Below are positions 1 to 8,168 of a stretch of DNA of 38,847 nucleotides, one piece after another. The translations under genes were made by a program, and so were the position numbers. Position 1 is the first letter of the stretch. The number at the start of each line of letters is the position of its first letter. Source of the stretch: Cyanobacteria bacterium CYA (GTDB taxonomy: Bacteria > Planctomycetota > Phycisphaerae > Phycisphaerales > UBA1924); contig RHKP01000026.1 in NCBI GenBank assembly GCA_008363215.1, forward strand, positions 1-38,847, in the 5' to 3' direction. Below the pieces are notes generated by a model. The model was given only the letters and a program-made list of their open reading frames with translations. It did no database searches and was not told where the DNA came from.

Positions 1-109
1 GTACCTCACCGACTACACCAACGCCGACGCGATGACCGACCTGAATCTCGACACCATCCAGACGACCGACGACCTGAGCATCTTCCTCGACAGTTACGCC
101 GGCCAGTGA
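1..109 (+). CDS. C-terminal end of an exported protein with a dockerin-like tail (partial)
   Basis: The frame beginning at base 2 runs 35 codons to a TGA at 107-109; the 5' part lies outside the window. The visible tail contains D-L-N-L-D then D-D-L-S-I-F-L-D-S-Y. This has the spacing of the second half of an EF-hand/dockerin-like repeat (D-x-N-x-D followed by D...F...Y), as found at the ends of many planctomycete secreted proteins. Dockerin-type tails bind calcium and are thought to attach proteins to partners or to the cell surface. What the rest of the protein does cannot be seen. The adjacent HtpX gene is convergent: its stop lies 6 bases downstream. A chance acidic tail is the alternative. 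Confidence 0.5.
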   Translation, partial: YLTDYTNADAMTDLNLDTIQTTDDLSIFLDSYAGQ

Positions 110-114
110 CGGTT

Positions 115-957
115 TCACCTCATTCGCGCCAGCGCCGCCAGCCGCTTCTCCGTCGGCGGGTGCGTCGCAAACAGGTTCACCAGCGCCTGTCCCCCGCCCG
201 AGAACGGCTCCACGATGAACAGGTTGTTCTGCGCCGGGTTCGGCTGTTGCAGCGGAATCCGCTTCGAATACACCTCGAGCTTCTGCAGCGCGCTCATCAG
301 TCCGTGCGGCGAGCCGGCGATCTCCGCCCCGTCCGCGTCGGCTTCGTATTCGCGCGTCCGGCTGATCATCGCGCGGATCAGCGCCGCCCCGATCGCGCCG
401 AGAATGATCGCCCCGAACATCACCAGCGGGTTCCCGCCCTCGCGACGATTGCCCATCATGAAGAAGAACCCGTACTGCGCCACGAACGCGAGCGTTCCGG
501 CGATCATCGCCGCCACTGTCGAAATCAGCGTGTCGCGATTCTTCACGTGCGCCAACTCGTGCGCCGCCACGCCCTCCAACTCGTGCGGCTCCAGCAGGTC
601 GATCGCCCCCTGCGTGAACGCCACGGCCGCCTTGCGGGGACTGCGCCCCGTCGCAAACGCATTCGGCGCCTGGTGCGGGCACAGGTACACCCGCGGCATC
701 GGCAGACCGGCCCGCTGACGCAGCCGATCGACCATGCGATACAGATCGCCGCCAGTCTCCGGCGTCAGTTCACGCCCGCGCATGGCCGCGATGGCGATCT
801 TGTCCGAGAAGAAGAACGCGATCAGGTTTACGATGCCGCCGAATATCAGCCCCATCCACAGGTATTGCTGCCCGATCGCCCCGCCCACGGCCACGAACAG
901 GCCCATGAGCGCGCCCATCAGGATCGCCGTCTTGCCGTTGTTGATCAATCCGTGCAT
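115..957 (-). CDS. htpX: HtpX-like M48 membrane zinc metalloprotease
   Basis: Membrane-bound protease of the M48B/HtpX family, which degrades damaged or misfolded membrane proteins. The protein is 280 aa, the usual HtpX length. There are two N-terminal membrane segments (about residues 5-30 and 33-53) and two more after the active site. The zinc motif H-E-L-A-H starts near residue 133, the third-ligand motif R-E-Y-E-A-D-A-D-G is near 202-210, and H-P-P-T-E-K-R-L lies near the C terminus. The frame stays open upstream to 1095, but the HtpX-like start (M-H-G-L-I-N-N-G-K-T-A) is the ATG at 957. It is preceded by GAGG five bases away, and the extra 46 residues have no family counterpart. It looks monocistronic. 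The family call is secure; the start is likely. Confidence 0.93.
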   Translation of the reverse strand: MHGLINNGKTAILMGALMGLFVAVGGAIGQQYLWMGLIFGGIVNLIAFFFSDKIAIAAMRGRELTPETGGDLYRMVDRLRQRAGLPMPRVYLCPHQAPNAFATGRSPRKAAVAFTQGAIDLLEPHELEGVAAHELAHVKNRDTLISTVAAMIAGTLAFVAQYGFFFMMGNRREGGNPLVMFGAIILGAIGAALIRAMISRTREYEADADGAEIAGSPHGLMSALQKLEVYSKRIPLQQPNPAQNNLFIVEPFSGGGQALVNLFATHPPTEKRLAALARMR

Positions 958-1014
958 GATGACCTCGTTGAGCGTCTCCCCTTGTTCGGAGATTCCGCCG
1001 AGTCCTTTCGAGTC

Positions 1015-1064
1015 GATCCTCTCCCCCGGGAGAAGTGTTGGCAGCCCTGCCCGACTTGAGAAGG
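1015..1064 (-). repeat. Possible diverged copy of the CCCCTCCGTCC intergenic repeat, inverted
   Basis: Read on the minus strand, this stretch aligns loosely with the repeats at 20345-20400 and 27247-27300. The shared core is GATCCTC, C-rich, GGGAG, GTG, GGC as seen on the plus strand. It sits in the 231-base gap between the htpX start and the permease stop. Similarity is visible by eye only and chance is not excluded. Confidence 0.25.
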
Positions 1065-1188
1065 CGGCGGACAGACCCAGGCTGTCCTCCGACACTCTCG
1101 CTTTGGGGGAAGGAGCGGCTGCCCCGCAACCGAGTGAAGGGAGTTGTCCTGCCCTCCTCCGGATACGAGCATCGGCCGTGCCGGGTTC

Positions 1189-2076
1189 TCAGGGGCTTTC
1201 CGACGGCGTCAGGGTGGTCGACCCCTGCCCGCCCGGCGCTCGATCTACCTCGGCACTGTCAGTCTGGCGGGCACGGAACTTGCTCAGGCCGTCGTACGCC
1301 ATTTTGATTGCCGACGCGCCCAGGATGATCGAAATTGCCGCCTTCAGGTACGGCAGGTGGAGCCGATGTGTGCACCACGCGCCGAAGCGCGCGCCTGCTA
1401 CGGCTCCCAGCGCCATCGGGCCCGCCAGCGCCAGCGCGTCCAGCCAGTGCTGCCCGTGTGTGTGCAAGAGCGACAGTTTGGTCACCGACCCGATGATCGC
1501 CGTCACCCACATCACCGCCGCGCTGGCCGCAATCGACTGCCTCAGCGGCACCCGCGCCACCCACTGCATCAGTGGCACCATCACGATGCCGCCCCCGATC
1601 CCCAGAAACCCCGCCATGAACCCTGTCAGCCCGCCAATCCCCAGCAGCAGTGCCCGCCCTCCGCGCTGTTGGTGCGGCTGCGGTTCGGGCAACTTCCGCA
1701 CGGTCGAGTACATGTTGAACAGGCAGTAGCAGAGGATGAACCCGATCAGCGCGTTCTTGGCCACCGTGCCGTCGAACACGTTGACCACCAGCACACCGAT
1801 CACCACCGACACGCACATCGATGCAAGGATGGGGCGCACCAGGTCGGCCCGCACGGCGCCCTCCCGCGCGTGCTGCACCCTCGCAAAGTACGCGACCACC
1901 ACGTTCACCAGCATCGCCGCAGCCATGTACAGGTGATGCTCGCTGCGATCCGGCGTGGCGTACCCCAGGAAGATCGCCAGCGCAGGCAGCATGATGATCG
2001 ACCCGCCGATGCCGGCCAGTCCCCCGACCACTCCGGCGACCAGCCCGGTCAACAGCGTCACCATGAACACCGTCAA
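1189..2076 (-). CDS. TauE/SafE family (sulfite exporter-like) permease
   Basis: Polytopic inner-membrane protein of the TauE/SafE family (formerly DUF81), whose members export or import small anions such as sulfite, sulfoacetate or related organosulfur compounds. The 295 aa contain the two family half-repeats. The first begins with a glycine-rich G-L-A-G-I-G-G-S motif near residue 20 and the second with F-L-G-I-G-G-G-I near residue 165; each is followed by hydrophobic helices. The chosen start is TTG at 2076, with GGGAG eight bases upstream; an ATG at 2064 would lie 20 bases from that site. The final ~35 residues are polar and low in complexity. The substrate cannot be read from sequence, and no sulfur genes are adjacent. 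Confidence 0.87.
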   Translation of the reverse strand: MTVFMVTLLTGLVAGVVGGLAGIGGSIIMLPALAIFLGYATPDRSEHHLYMAAAMLVNVVVAYFARVQHAREGAVRADLVRPILASMCVSVVIGVLVVNVFDGTVAKNALIGFILCYCLFNMYSTVRKLPEPQPHQQRGGRALLLGIGGLTGFMAGFLGIGGGIVMVPLMQWVARVPLRQSIAASAAVMWVTAIIGSVTKLSLLHTHGQHWLDALALAGPMALGAVAGARFGAWCTHRLHLPYLKAAISIILGASAIKMAYDGLSKFRARQTDSAEVDRAPGGQGSTTLTPSESP

Positions 2077-2420
2077 GGCCTGTGCTCCCGCAAAGCCGAC
2101 ATGCTACGCCCGGCCAGGCGGGTTGAACCCCAACACCCCCTGGACGCCGGAGAACTGCCAGGCCTCAGCCGCCTCTCTGGGCTGGATCGGATATCCGGGT
2201 TCTGATCGGATACCCACCCCATCCAGGTGTCACAGGGCGCAAGCCTCGACGGCCTGAGGATCCACCTTGGTGTGCCCGGCCGGAATCTGGGCTACAGTCA
2301 CCGCCGTTGCCGATCTCGTTCGGGCCTGGTTTCGGGACCAGGCCTGGCGCCACGGTGTGCAGGGTGGGATCTGCCCTCCGTGGCGTATGCGGGTGACGCG
2401 ATGATCGGGAGACTCGACTC
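2077..2420. other. 344-base intergenic region between divergent genes
   Basis: This region separates the minus-strand permease from the plus-strand 3D-domain gene, so promoters for both should lie here. No clear -35/-10 pair is visible. It holds a hairpin at 2323-2344. Around 2142 the sequence GGACGCCGGAGA matches the first 12 bases of the 41-bp palindromic element described elsewhere in the window. The rest of that stretch does not align well, so it may be a decayed copy. No coding frame with family resemblance was found. Confidence 0.5.
2323..2344 (+). promoter_or_regulatory. Perfect 8-bp stem hairpin in the 5' region of the 3D-domain gene
   Basis: GGCCTGGT (2323-2330) and ACCAGGCC (2337-2344) form a perfect 8-bp stem with loop TTCGGG. 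It lies 77 bases upstream of the GTG start of the 3D-domain gene. No T tract follows, so it is not a standard intrinsic terminator. It could be a leader structure or an operator; the role is unknown. Confidence 0.35.
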
Positions 2421-3089
2421 GTGAGATACGCAAAGGCGAACTCTCCGCGCGGTCGTCGTGCGCGCACCAACCCGACACTGACCGCACTGGCGTGGACCAT
2501 CGCCACGTTCGCCACGGCGGCCTCGGCTATCGTGGTCAAGGAACTCGGCTCGGCTCCCCCCCTTGCCCGCGTCGAATCCCATCCACCCGTTCGCGCCCAA
2601 GGGGTTGGCCTACCTGCCGGACACTCCGTTGACGCCTCCGATGCTGCCCCGAGGATCGAGGAGATCGCTGTTGAGCCCGTTCCCGCTGCCCAGCAGTGGT
2701 CAGGCCTTCGCTGGTTCGACGGCCGCCCTGTTCGCCCTGCCCGCACCGTGACCATGGTCGTTACCGCCTATTCGCCCGACGCCCGCTCCTGTGGGGCTTC
2801 CGCCGACGGCAAGACCGCCACGCTGCACTCGGTCTGGACCAACGCCATGCAACTTGTGGCCGCGGACCCCCGGGTTCTTCCCTATGGGTCCATTGTCAGC
2901 GTCCCCGGCTACGCCTCGGGCGAACTGGTCCCTGTCCTTGACTGCGGACAGGCGATCAAGGGCAACCGGCTCGACGTGCTCTACCCCAGCCATTCACAGG
3001 CCCGCAAGTGGGGGCGTCAGCGTCTCAAGGTCACGATCTGGGAATACGCCGATGGCAAGGGCCTGACCAACCCCCGTCGGGTCCGCTGA
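2421..3089 (+). CDS. Exported 3D-domain protein (possible peptidoglycan-acting enzyme)
   Basis: 222 aa with an N-terminal hydrophobic segment at about residues 20-40 (signal anchor or signal peptide), a proline/alanine-rich linker, and a C-terminal 3D (three-aspartate) domain from about 108 to 213. Visible domain motifs are V-T-A-Y-S-P, A-D-P-R-V-L-P-Y-G-S, and V-L-D-C-G-Q-A-I-K-G-N-R-L-D-V. This domain occurs at the C terminus of MltA lytic transglycosylases and in YabE/YocH-type cell-wall proteins, so a peptidoglycan role outside the membrane is inferred. No LysM or MltA core domain is present. The start is GTG at 2421, with GGGAG nine bases upstream. The gene is convergent with the coiled-coil gene at 3199. 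Confidence 0.8.
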   Translation: MRYAKANSPRGRRARTNPTLTALAWTIATFATAASAIVVKELGSAPPLARVESHPPVRAQGVGLPAGHSVDASDAAPRIEEIAVEPVPAAQQWSGLRWFDGRPVRPARTVTMVVTAYSPDARSCGASADGKTATLHSVWTNAMQLVAADPRVLPYGSIVSVPGYASGELVPVLDCGQAIKGNRLDVLYPSHSQARKWGRQRLKVTIWEYADGKGLTNPRRVR

Positions 3090-3135
3090 TCCGACGGCTC
3101 GGGTGTCGACCCACCGTGAGAGGTGCGCAGAAAAG

Positions 3136-3176
3136 GGACGCCGGAGGAGCGCCCGTCTTCGGGCGCCGCTCCGGGT
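3136..3176 (+). repeat. 41-bp palindromic element, copy A
   Basis: Begins GGACGCCGGA and ends TCCGGGT, like the copies at 23094, 23157 (inverted) and 36894. The outer stem is CCGGAG (element positions 6-11) with CTCCGG (34-39); the inner stem is GCCCG/CGGGC around a TCTT loop. It lies between the convergent 3D-domain and coiled-coil genes, where a hairpin could act as a bidirectional terminator. No T tract is present. Confidence 0.8.
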
Positions 3177-3198
3177 ATGTCGCGACAATGCTTGCCCG

Positions 3199-4095
3199 TC
3201 AGGGCTTGGGCGTCCCTTCCGGCTGAGGGTTGTCCGGTGTCGGAGCCCCGGGCTCAACCACCCGCTTCATTCCGACCCAGTCGAAGTCGAAGTGGAACTC
3301 AACCATCGGCCCGATCAGCGGCGGATAGTCGAAAGCCCCGCTGCTGAGCCGATCGGTGTTCATCGTCGGCCTGGGCGTGAGCGTCAGCGTCACGTCCCAG
3401 ACCTGCGGTTCGATCACGTTGTCCAGCTTCAGGTACATCCGCGACGGGATCGTGCCCTGGAACGACTTGCCGATCGGCAGCCCCGTTCCCGGGTCGATCA
3501 CCTGGAATCGGGCCGTCACATCACGGTTCCGAAGGCCCGGCTGGATCTCGGATATCAGGAGCCGCCAGCGTGTGTTCCCGTGCATCGAGCGCTGCACAGT
3601 GTCTATCCATTGCCCCAGACGACGCTGGTACTCGGCCCGTGCGTCCTCAGTTGCCAGCGACAAGCCTGCGAACGAGCGCTCCCAGGATTCGCGCAGCGAG
3701 CGGAACAGCGAGGCCGGCGAGGCCAGCGGATCAGCGGGAATCGGCGCTTCCTTGGGTGTTTCCACAGGTTTGACCTGTTCGGGGGTCGGAGCCGGCGCTT
3801 GCCCGGGCGCCGGCTCGACGGGGGTTGCCTGCGTCGAACGCTGGGCCAGTTGTTCTTCCAGCGACGCCACTTTCGCTTCGGCCGCGGAGAGCCGCTCGCT
3901 CAGCGCCTTGTTTTCCGCCAGCGCGATCTCCAGTTCCTCGGCGACCTGCTCGCGTTCGGCTTCGAGCAGCGCCACCCTCTCCCGGAGCAGCGCAATCTCA
4001 TTGCGCAACTCGGCCGGCGTCTCTTCCTGGGCCGGCGCCAGTCCGCTCAACCAACCTGCCAGCAACACCACCAAGACCTGAATCCGTGCGACCAT
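3199..4095 (-). CDS. Exported coiled-coil protein of unknown function
   Basis: 298 aa. The N terminus (M-V-A-R-I-Q-V-L-V-V-L-L-A-G-W) is a signal peptide, with likely cleavage after A-P-A near residue 23. Residues about 27-85 form a Glu/Leu/Arg heptad coiled coil, followed by a Pro/Ala/Thr-rich linker (about 86-115). A globular C-terminal region of about 180 residues contains several Trp and Phe residues and a D-V-T-L-T-L beta-type segment. No known family was recognised. The start at 4095 has a strong AGGAG site seven bases upstream. Its start codon shares two bases with the ATG proposed for the divergent DUF58 gene, which suggests co-regulation or a mis-called start there. A periplasmic or envelope scaffold role is only a guess. 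Confidence 0.8.
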   Translation of the reverse strand: MVARIQVLVVLLAGWLSGLAPAQEETPAELRNEIALLRERVALLEAEREQVAEELEIALAENKALSERLSAAEAKVASLEEQLAQRSTQATPVEPAPGQAPAPTPEQVKPVETPKEAPIPADPLASPASLFRSLRESWERSFAGLSLATEDARAEYQRRLGQWIDTVQRSMHGNTRWRLLISEIQPGLRNRDVTARFQVIDPGTGLPIGKSFQGTIPSRMYLKLDNVIEPQVWDVTLTLTPRPTMNTDRLSSGAFDYPPLIGPMVEFHFDFDWVGMKRVVEPGAPTPDNPQPEGTPKP

Positions 4096-5089
4096 GATGC
4101 GTCTCCTGTCCCGGCTACTGTACCACCTCGACATGATCATCGGACAACGGACGCCAAGGCCCGAGACCATTGATGAACTCCTCTCCCCGGAGGTCATGCG
4201 TCGTCTCGATCGGCTCGACGTGCTGAGCCGCAAGGTCTTCGCCGGCAAACTCCCCGGCGAGCGCCGCTCCAAGAAGCGGGGGCAGAGCGTCGAGTTTGAA
4301 GACTTTCGCCCCTACGTCGCCGGCGACGACCTCCGTCACGTCGATTGGAACGTCTACGCCCGCCTCAATCGACTGTTCATCAAACTCTTCCGCGAAGAGG
4401 AAGACCTCTCCGTCGTGCTGGTGCTTGACTGTTCGTCCTCCATGGACGTCGGTTCGCCGTCCAAACTCATCTTCTCGCACCGCCTGGCCATGGCGCTGGG
4501 CTACGTCGCCCTGGTCAACCAGAACCGCCTCTCGGCCGCCCGCTTCGACCACACAGGTCGCGTCGAGCAACTCCGCCCCATGCGCGGGCGCCAGAGCCTC
4601 CAGCGCCTCGGCGCCTTCCTGCTCGAAGGGCTGGCCGCAACCACTGCCGCGCCGGCCGAAGCCGACCTCGCTTCCGTCGTCCGGCGCATTGCCGCCGGAC
4701 AGGGCGGACGCGGCGTCCTCATCCTCATGAGCGACTTCCTCTACCGCTCCGGCTGGACTTCCGCCCTCAACTACCTTGCCCATGCCGGCGGGGGTTTCGA
4801 CGTCACCTGCCTCCAGATCCTCGCCCGCGGCGAACTTGAACCCGCCCGCGAGATCGAACGCGGGCTCGTCGGCGACCTGCGCCTGACCGACGTCGAGTCC
4901 GGGCGCGCCACTGAAGTCACCGTCACCCGCGACGTCATCCGGCGCTACGAACAGCGCCTCGGCGACTTGCTCGCCCGCCTCGAAGCCGACTGCAGGGCAC
5001 GCTCCATGCGCTGCATGCTCGTTCCCTCCGACACCGACCTCAATCAGTTCATGCTCCACACGCTGCGCTCCCGCGGCGTCGTAGGGTAA
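4094..5089 (+). CDS. DUF58 / VWA-like domain protein
   Basis: 331 aa soluble protein of the DUF58 family. These usually sit in moxR-DUF58-batA operons and are thought to work with a MoxR AAA+ ATPase in envelope or stress functions. The family core is clear: R-R-S-K-K-R-G-Q-S-V-E-F (about 57-68), Y-V-A-G-D-D-L-R-H-V-D-W-N (about 74-86), then a VWA-like metal site D-C-S-S-S at 112-116. The start is uncertain: ATG at 4094 or 4097 abuts the divergent gene and has no good ribosome site, and ATG 4133 is an alternative. Unusually, MoxR (27322-28377) and the BatA-type protein (11042-12991) are elsewhere in the window. The last residues run into a short convergent gap with astD. Confidence 0.87.
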   Translation: MMRLLSRLLYHLDMIIGQRTPRPETIDELLSPEVMRRLDRLDVLSRKVFAGKLPGERRSKKRGQSVEFEDFRPYVAGDDLRHVDWNVYARLNRLFIKLFREEEDLSVVLVLDCSSSMDVGSPSKLIFSHRLAMALGYVALVNQNRLSAARFDHTGRVEQLRPMRGRQSLQRLGAFLLEGLAATTAAPAEADLASVVRRIAAGQGGRGVLILMSDFLYRSGWTSALNYLAHAGGGFDVTCLQILARGELEPAREIERGLVGDLRLTDVESGRATEVTVTRDVIRRYEQRLGDLLARLEADCRARSMRCMLVPSDTDLNQFMLHTLRSRGVVG

Positions 5090-5093
5090 CCCG

Positions 5094-5152
5094 GGGCGTC
5101 CCCATACGCCCGCGGCTCAACCTGAGTCGGCACGGAACCCCGTATGACGCCC
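5094..5152. terminator. Inverted repeat between convergent genes, possible terminator
   Basis: GGGCGTC (5094-5100) plus ATAC (5104-5107) is mirrored by GTATGACGCCC (5142-5152), with a 3-base bulge in the left arm and a loop of about 34 bases. It lies between the stops of the DUF58 gene and astD. No T run is present, so intrinsic termination is only a possibility. Confidence 0.35.
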
Positions 5153-5172
5153 GGAGAGAGTTCGCACTCGCA

Positions 5173-6720
5173 TCACCAGTGCTGGTCGAACGTCATGCCT
5201 TCGGCGATGAACAGCGAGGGACTTGATTCAAGTTGCTGTGCGACCGGATAGGCGCAGCAGTCCAGCGTGAACGAGCCGCCGGGGCGGTGATTTCCGGACA
5301 GCCCGAGTCCGCCGATCGGCAGGCGCGGCGTAGCGCCGGCCGTGCCCGTGTTCACGTTGATGCATCCGGCGCGCGACGCACCACAGAACCGCTCGGCCTC
5401 CGCGGGGTCAGCGGTGAAAATGGCACTGGTCAGCCCGTAGCGCGTTGCATTGGCCTGCTCGATCGCCTCATCGAGATCGCGCACGACGCCCACGCGCAGC
5501 AGCGGGCCGAAAACCTCGGTGTCGCATCCGCAATCGCCGGCGTCGTCGCGTGTGAAGCGATCGACCTCGATGATCGAGGGGGTCAGGAACCAGCCCTCAC
5601 GCCCGGAGATTTCGCTGCCCTGCATCAGAATGCGTCCGCCGTGGCGGGCGAACGAGGCTTGGGCGTCGAGGACCGCCTGGCGCGCCTGGCGTGAAATCAT
5701 GGGCCCGGCGAAGACGGGATGATCGGCGCGGGGGTCGCCGAAGACGAGCGTCGAGGCGCACTTGCCGATGAGCGGGATGAGCCGATCAGCGACGGCCTCG
5801 TGAATGATGGCGCGGCGCGTGCTGGTACAGCGCTGTCCGGTGGTGTTGAAGGCGCAACGGACGATTTCGACAGCCGCCTGCTTCAGGTCGGCGCCTGGCA
5901 TGACGACGGCCGGGTTGTTGCCGCCCATTTCCAGGGCGATGAGGCGACCGGGGCGGTCGAGGTTGGCTTCGAGGATCTTGCGTCCCACGGTCCACGAGCC
6001 GGTGAAAAGGATGCCGTCGATGTCATCGTGCCGGATGAGGGCAGAGGAGACGTCGGCGGCGCCCTGCACAAGGTTGAAGACTCCGGCGGGCGCACCCTCG
6101 GCTTCGAGGGCTTCGTGCATGAGTTCGGCGAGCAGTTGGCCGACCCCGGGTGTCTTATCGCTGGGTTTGAGCACGATGGTGTTGCCCATGAGGAGGGCGG
6201 GCACGTATTGCCCGTTGGGCAGGTAGGCGGGGAAGTTGAAAGGGGCGATGATGGCCATGACGCCGTGGGGGCGGAACATGCAGCGTCCGACGCGCGTGTC
6301 GGAGAGTTGGATGGAGTAGTCGGTCACGCGGGCCAATCCGTTGGCGGCGGTGGGTGCGAGGTAAAGAGTCGAATCGACACGTGCGGGCAGCGAAGCGGCT
6401 TCGCTGCGGGTTTCCCAGAGCACCTTGCCGGTTTCGTCGCTGATCAGATGGGCGATCTGCTCGGCTCGCGCGGCGCACAGGTCCGAGTAGCGACGCAGGA
6501 CGGAGGCGCGATGCTCGAACGGAGCGGCGGCCCACGCGGGGAGAGCGCTTCGCGCCGCACCGACGGCCGCGTCGACGTGGCCCGGCACCGGCGACCCCTG
6601 CCAGACGATGCGATCCGGATGTGCGGGATTGCGCGAGGCCACGGCGTCGCCCGGCAGGGGAATCCACGTGCCCGCGATCAGATCGGCCGGGTCACGCGAC
6701 AGCGAAGCATGTCGACTCAT
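5173..6720 (-). CDS. astD: N-succinylglutamate 5-semialdehyde dehydrogenase (AstD-like)
   Basis: Aldehyde dehydrogenase of the AstD type; it oxidises N-succinylglutamate semialdehyde to N-succinylglutamate with NAD+ in the cytoplasm. It is 515 aa, slightly longer than the E. coli enzyme (492). Visible are the oxyanion motif P-F-N-F-P (about 160-164), the NAD-binding F-T-G-S-W-T-V-G (239-246), the general base in L-E-M-G-G-N-N-P (Glu 264) and the catalytic cysteine in G-Q-R-C-T-S-T-R-R (Cys 298). The E-M-G-G-N-N-P and G-Q-R-C-T sequences are those of AstD rather than of generic aldehyde dehydrogenases. The start overlaps the astA stop by four bases (ATGA), with AGGAAGG ten bases upstream, so the two are translationally coupled. 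It is the last gene of the cluster. Confidence 0.9.
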   Translation of the reverse strand: MSRHASLSRDPADLIAGTWIPLPGDAVASRNPAHPDRIVWQGSPVPGHVDAAVGAARSALPAWAAAPFEHRASVLRRYSDLCAARAEQIAHLISDETGKVLWETRSEAASLPARVDSTLYLAPTAANGLARVTDYSIQLSDTRVGRCMFRPHGVMAIIAPFNFPAYLPNGQYVPALLMGNTIVLKPSDKTPGVGQLLAELMHEALEAEGAPAGVFNLVQGAADVSSALIRHDDIDGILFTGSWTVGRKILEANLDRPGRLIALEMGGNNPAVVMPGADLKQAAVEIVRCAFNTTGQRCTSTRRAIIHEAVADRLIPLIGKCASTLVFGDPRADHPVFAGPMISRQARQAVLDAQASFARHGGRILMQGSEISGREGWFLTPSIIEVDRFTRDDAGDCGCDTEVFGPLLRVGVVRDLDEAIEQANATRYGLTSAIFTADPAEAERFCGASRAGCINVNTGTAGATPRLPIGGLGLSGNHRPGGSFTLDCCAYPVAQQLESSPSLFIAEGMTFDQHW

Positions 6721-7916
6721 GACGAACGGGCCTTCCTGCGCGGCGGCCCGTCCACCTTGTGCCCGGACTTCTTTGGCTCTTTGATGGGGACGGGCAGTTT
6801 GGGTTCCAGGACGGTCAGATCAGAAGCGCCGGCCTGCTGCCCGGGTTCGGCCTTGAGAGTGTCGAGGACTTCGCGGGTGACGCGCACGCGGCCGCTCTCG
6901 TCGAGCAGGAATGGCTGATTGACCGCGATGAAGTCTCCGTCATCGTGGAGCACGCTGATAATGCCGGGGGTCTTGCAGCGCGAGGCGGCGACGGGCTCGC
7001 CGAGCGGGGCGGGGAAGGTGGCCTTGAGCAGAGGGATGGTGTCGGTGGTGGCGTGAAGATAAGGCCCGGCGTCGAAGGGATCGACGAAGCCGCGAAACTC
7101 GAAGCCGAGTTTTTCGAGCAGGCGGCGTGCGGGCACCGTCTCGGGCCCGACCTGCCCGACGCCGGCGCGGGCCTCGGGCGGCAGCAGCGAAAGATAGATG
7201 TCGTCTCGCGGCAGGAGCGACATGATGAACTCTCGCGAGTACTGGCAGAGACGGTCGGCTTCGATATACGAAAGCGGGATGAAGCGGCGTCCGAAGGAAT
7301 CCCAGAAGAGGCTGTGCCCGTCGGGCGTGATCTGCCCCATCATTTCCGCCAGGATTTCATCGCGGAACGCGGAGCGGTGCAGGCCCATGAAGTGGAAGCG
7401 GACCATGCTGAGAAAGCGCCCGAGTTTCTGCGGATGCCCGCGGTACGAAGGCTGGAGCACGAGCCCGCCGATTTCGGTCGGGGCGGTAGGATCCAGGTAG
7501 AGGCGTGCCACGGTGTGGCTGGTGCCGGTCTGAAGCGAACTGCTGAACATCTCTCGGCGTTCGAGACGAAGGCAGACGTTGGGGCTCTCAGGATTGCCCA
7601 TGCACGAGATGAGTTGGCTGGTGCCCAGGCACCCGGAACTCTCCGCGTCGGCGAGGACGAACACGAACAGTTCGCTGTGTCCGGTGATTTCGCCCATGCC
7701 GGGCGAGCCCGAGGTCGAGCGGGCGGGGCGCTTGTCGAGCACTTGGCTGGCGACCGCGGCCGTGCCTTCGGCGACAGCGTTGAATGAGTTGCGACTGCGG
7801 ATGACCTTCTGCGAAATGATGTCGCGGTCAGCGGGCAGATTGATGAAATGCACCATCTTCGCCAGTTTGAGCAGCGTGGACAGGTCTTCGATGACGGCTC
7901 GGCGGATGTAGAACAA
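6717..7916 (-). CDS. astA: Arginine/ornithine N-succinyltransferase (AstA-like)
   Basis: Acyl-CoA-dependent N-succinyltransferase of the AstA/AruF-AruG family (GNAT-like fold). It transfers succinyl from succinyl-CoA to the alpha-amino group of arginine or ornithine. The N-terminal Y-I-R-R-A-V-x-x-D-L and later F-I-N-L-P-A-D segments match the family start. Internal motifs include L-Y-L-D-P, G-R-F-L-S-M-V-R-F-H-F-M and F-W-D-S-F-G-R-R-F-I-P-L-S-Y. The start is taken as TTG at 7916, six bases after GGAG. The frame is open to 8039, but those residues come from an intergenic repeat. At 399 aa it is about 55 longer than the E. coli enzyme, owing to a C-terminal basic/proline-rich tail. Substrate preference (Arg or Orn) cannot be read; the absence of astB nearby favours ornithine. 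Confidence 0.87.
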   Translation of the reverse strand: MFYIRRAVIEDLSTLLKLAKMVHFINLPADRDIISQKVIRSRNSFNAVAEGTAAVASQVLDKRPARSTSGSPGMGEITGHSELFVFVLADAESSGCLGTSQLISCMGNPESPNVCLRLERREMFSSSLQTGTSHTVARLYLDPTAPTEIGGLVLQPSYRGHPQKLGRFLSMVRFHFMGLHRSAFRDEILAEMMGQITPDGHSLFWDSFGRRFIPLSYIEADRLCQYSREFIMSLLPRDDIYLSLLPPEARAGVGQVGPETVPARRLLEKLGFEFRGFVDPFDAGPYLHATTDTIPLLKATFPAPLGEPVAASRCKTPGIISVLHDDGDFIAVNQPFLLDESGRVRVTREVLDTLKAEPGQQAGASDLTVLEPKLPVPIKEPKKSGHKVDGPPRRKARSS

Positions 7917-7937
7917 GGGGGGCTCCGGAAAAGGCGA

Positions 7938-8160
7938 TTGACCACAGAGATCACAGAGACAGAGGAGTTCAGATTCGAGATGTATGATGTCTGATTTGTG
8001 ATTGACCGCGAGTGGATGGGTCTCCGTGGCGACGATCACAAACGTGAGTTCTCATCCCCTTGAACCCTTCTGCACTCATGATTTCTTACTCCGTGTCACT
8101 CCGCGAAACTCCGTTGTGAAACAGGCTTCTCTCTGTGCTCTCTGCGACTCTGCGGTTCAA
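7938..8160. repeat. Repeat element with inverted CACAGAG-type termini inside the ast cluster
   Basis: The left end (7938-7966) reads TTGACCACAGAGATCACAGA then GACAGAGGA. The right end (8127-8160), read on the minus strand, begins TTGAACCGCAGAGTCGCAGA. The two are inverted, imperfect copies about 30 bases long. The interior holds CTCCGTG, CTCCGCG and CTCCGTTGTGAAAC words of the same style (8089-8123). GC content is clearly lower than in the flanking genes. Similar cacagag-rich sequences are widespread, poorly understood intergenic repeats in several phyla. It separates astC from astA within one operon and leaves no coding capacity. Confidence 0.6.
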
Positions 8161-8168
8161 ATCCGGCC

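Noticed and set aside
106..1059. Long Arg-rich frame opposite htpX
   Set aside because: Shadow of a high-GC gene: very Arg/His-rich, no domain, while the opposite strand encodes an intact HtpX.
7917..8039. Upstream extension of astA to an ATG at 8039
   Set aside because: These codons are mostly the CACAGAG repeat; TTG 7916 has a ribosome site and starts at the family N terminus.
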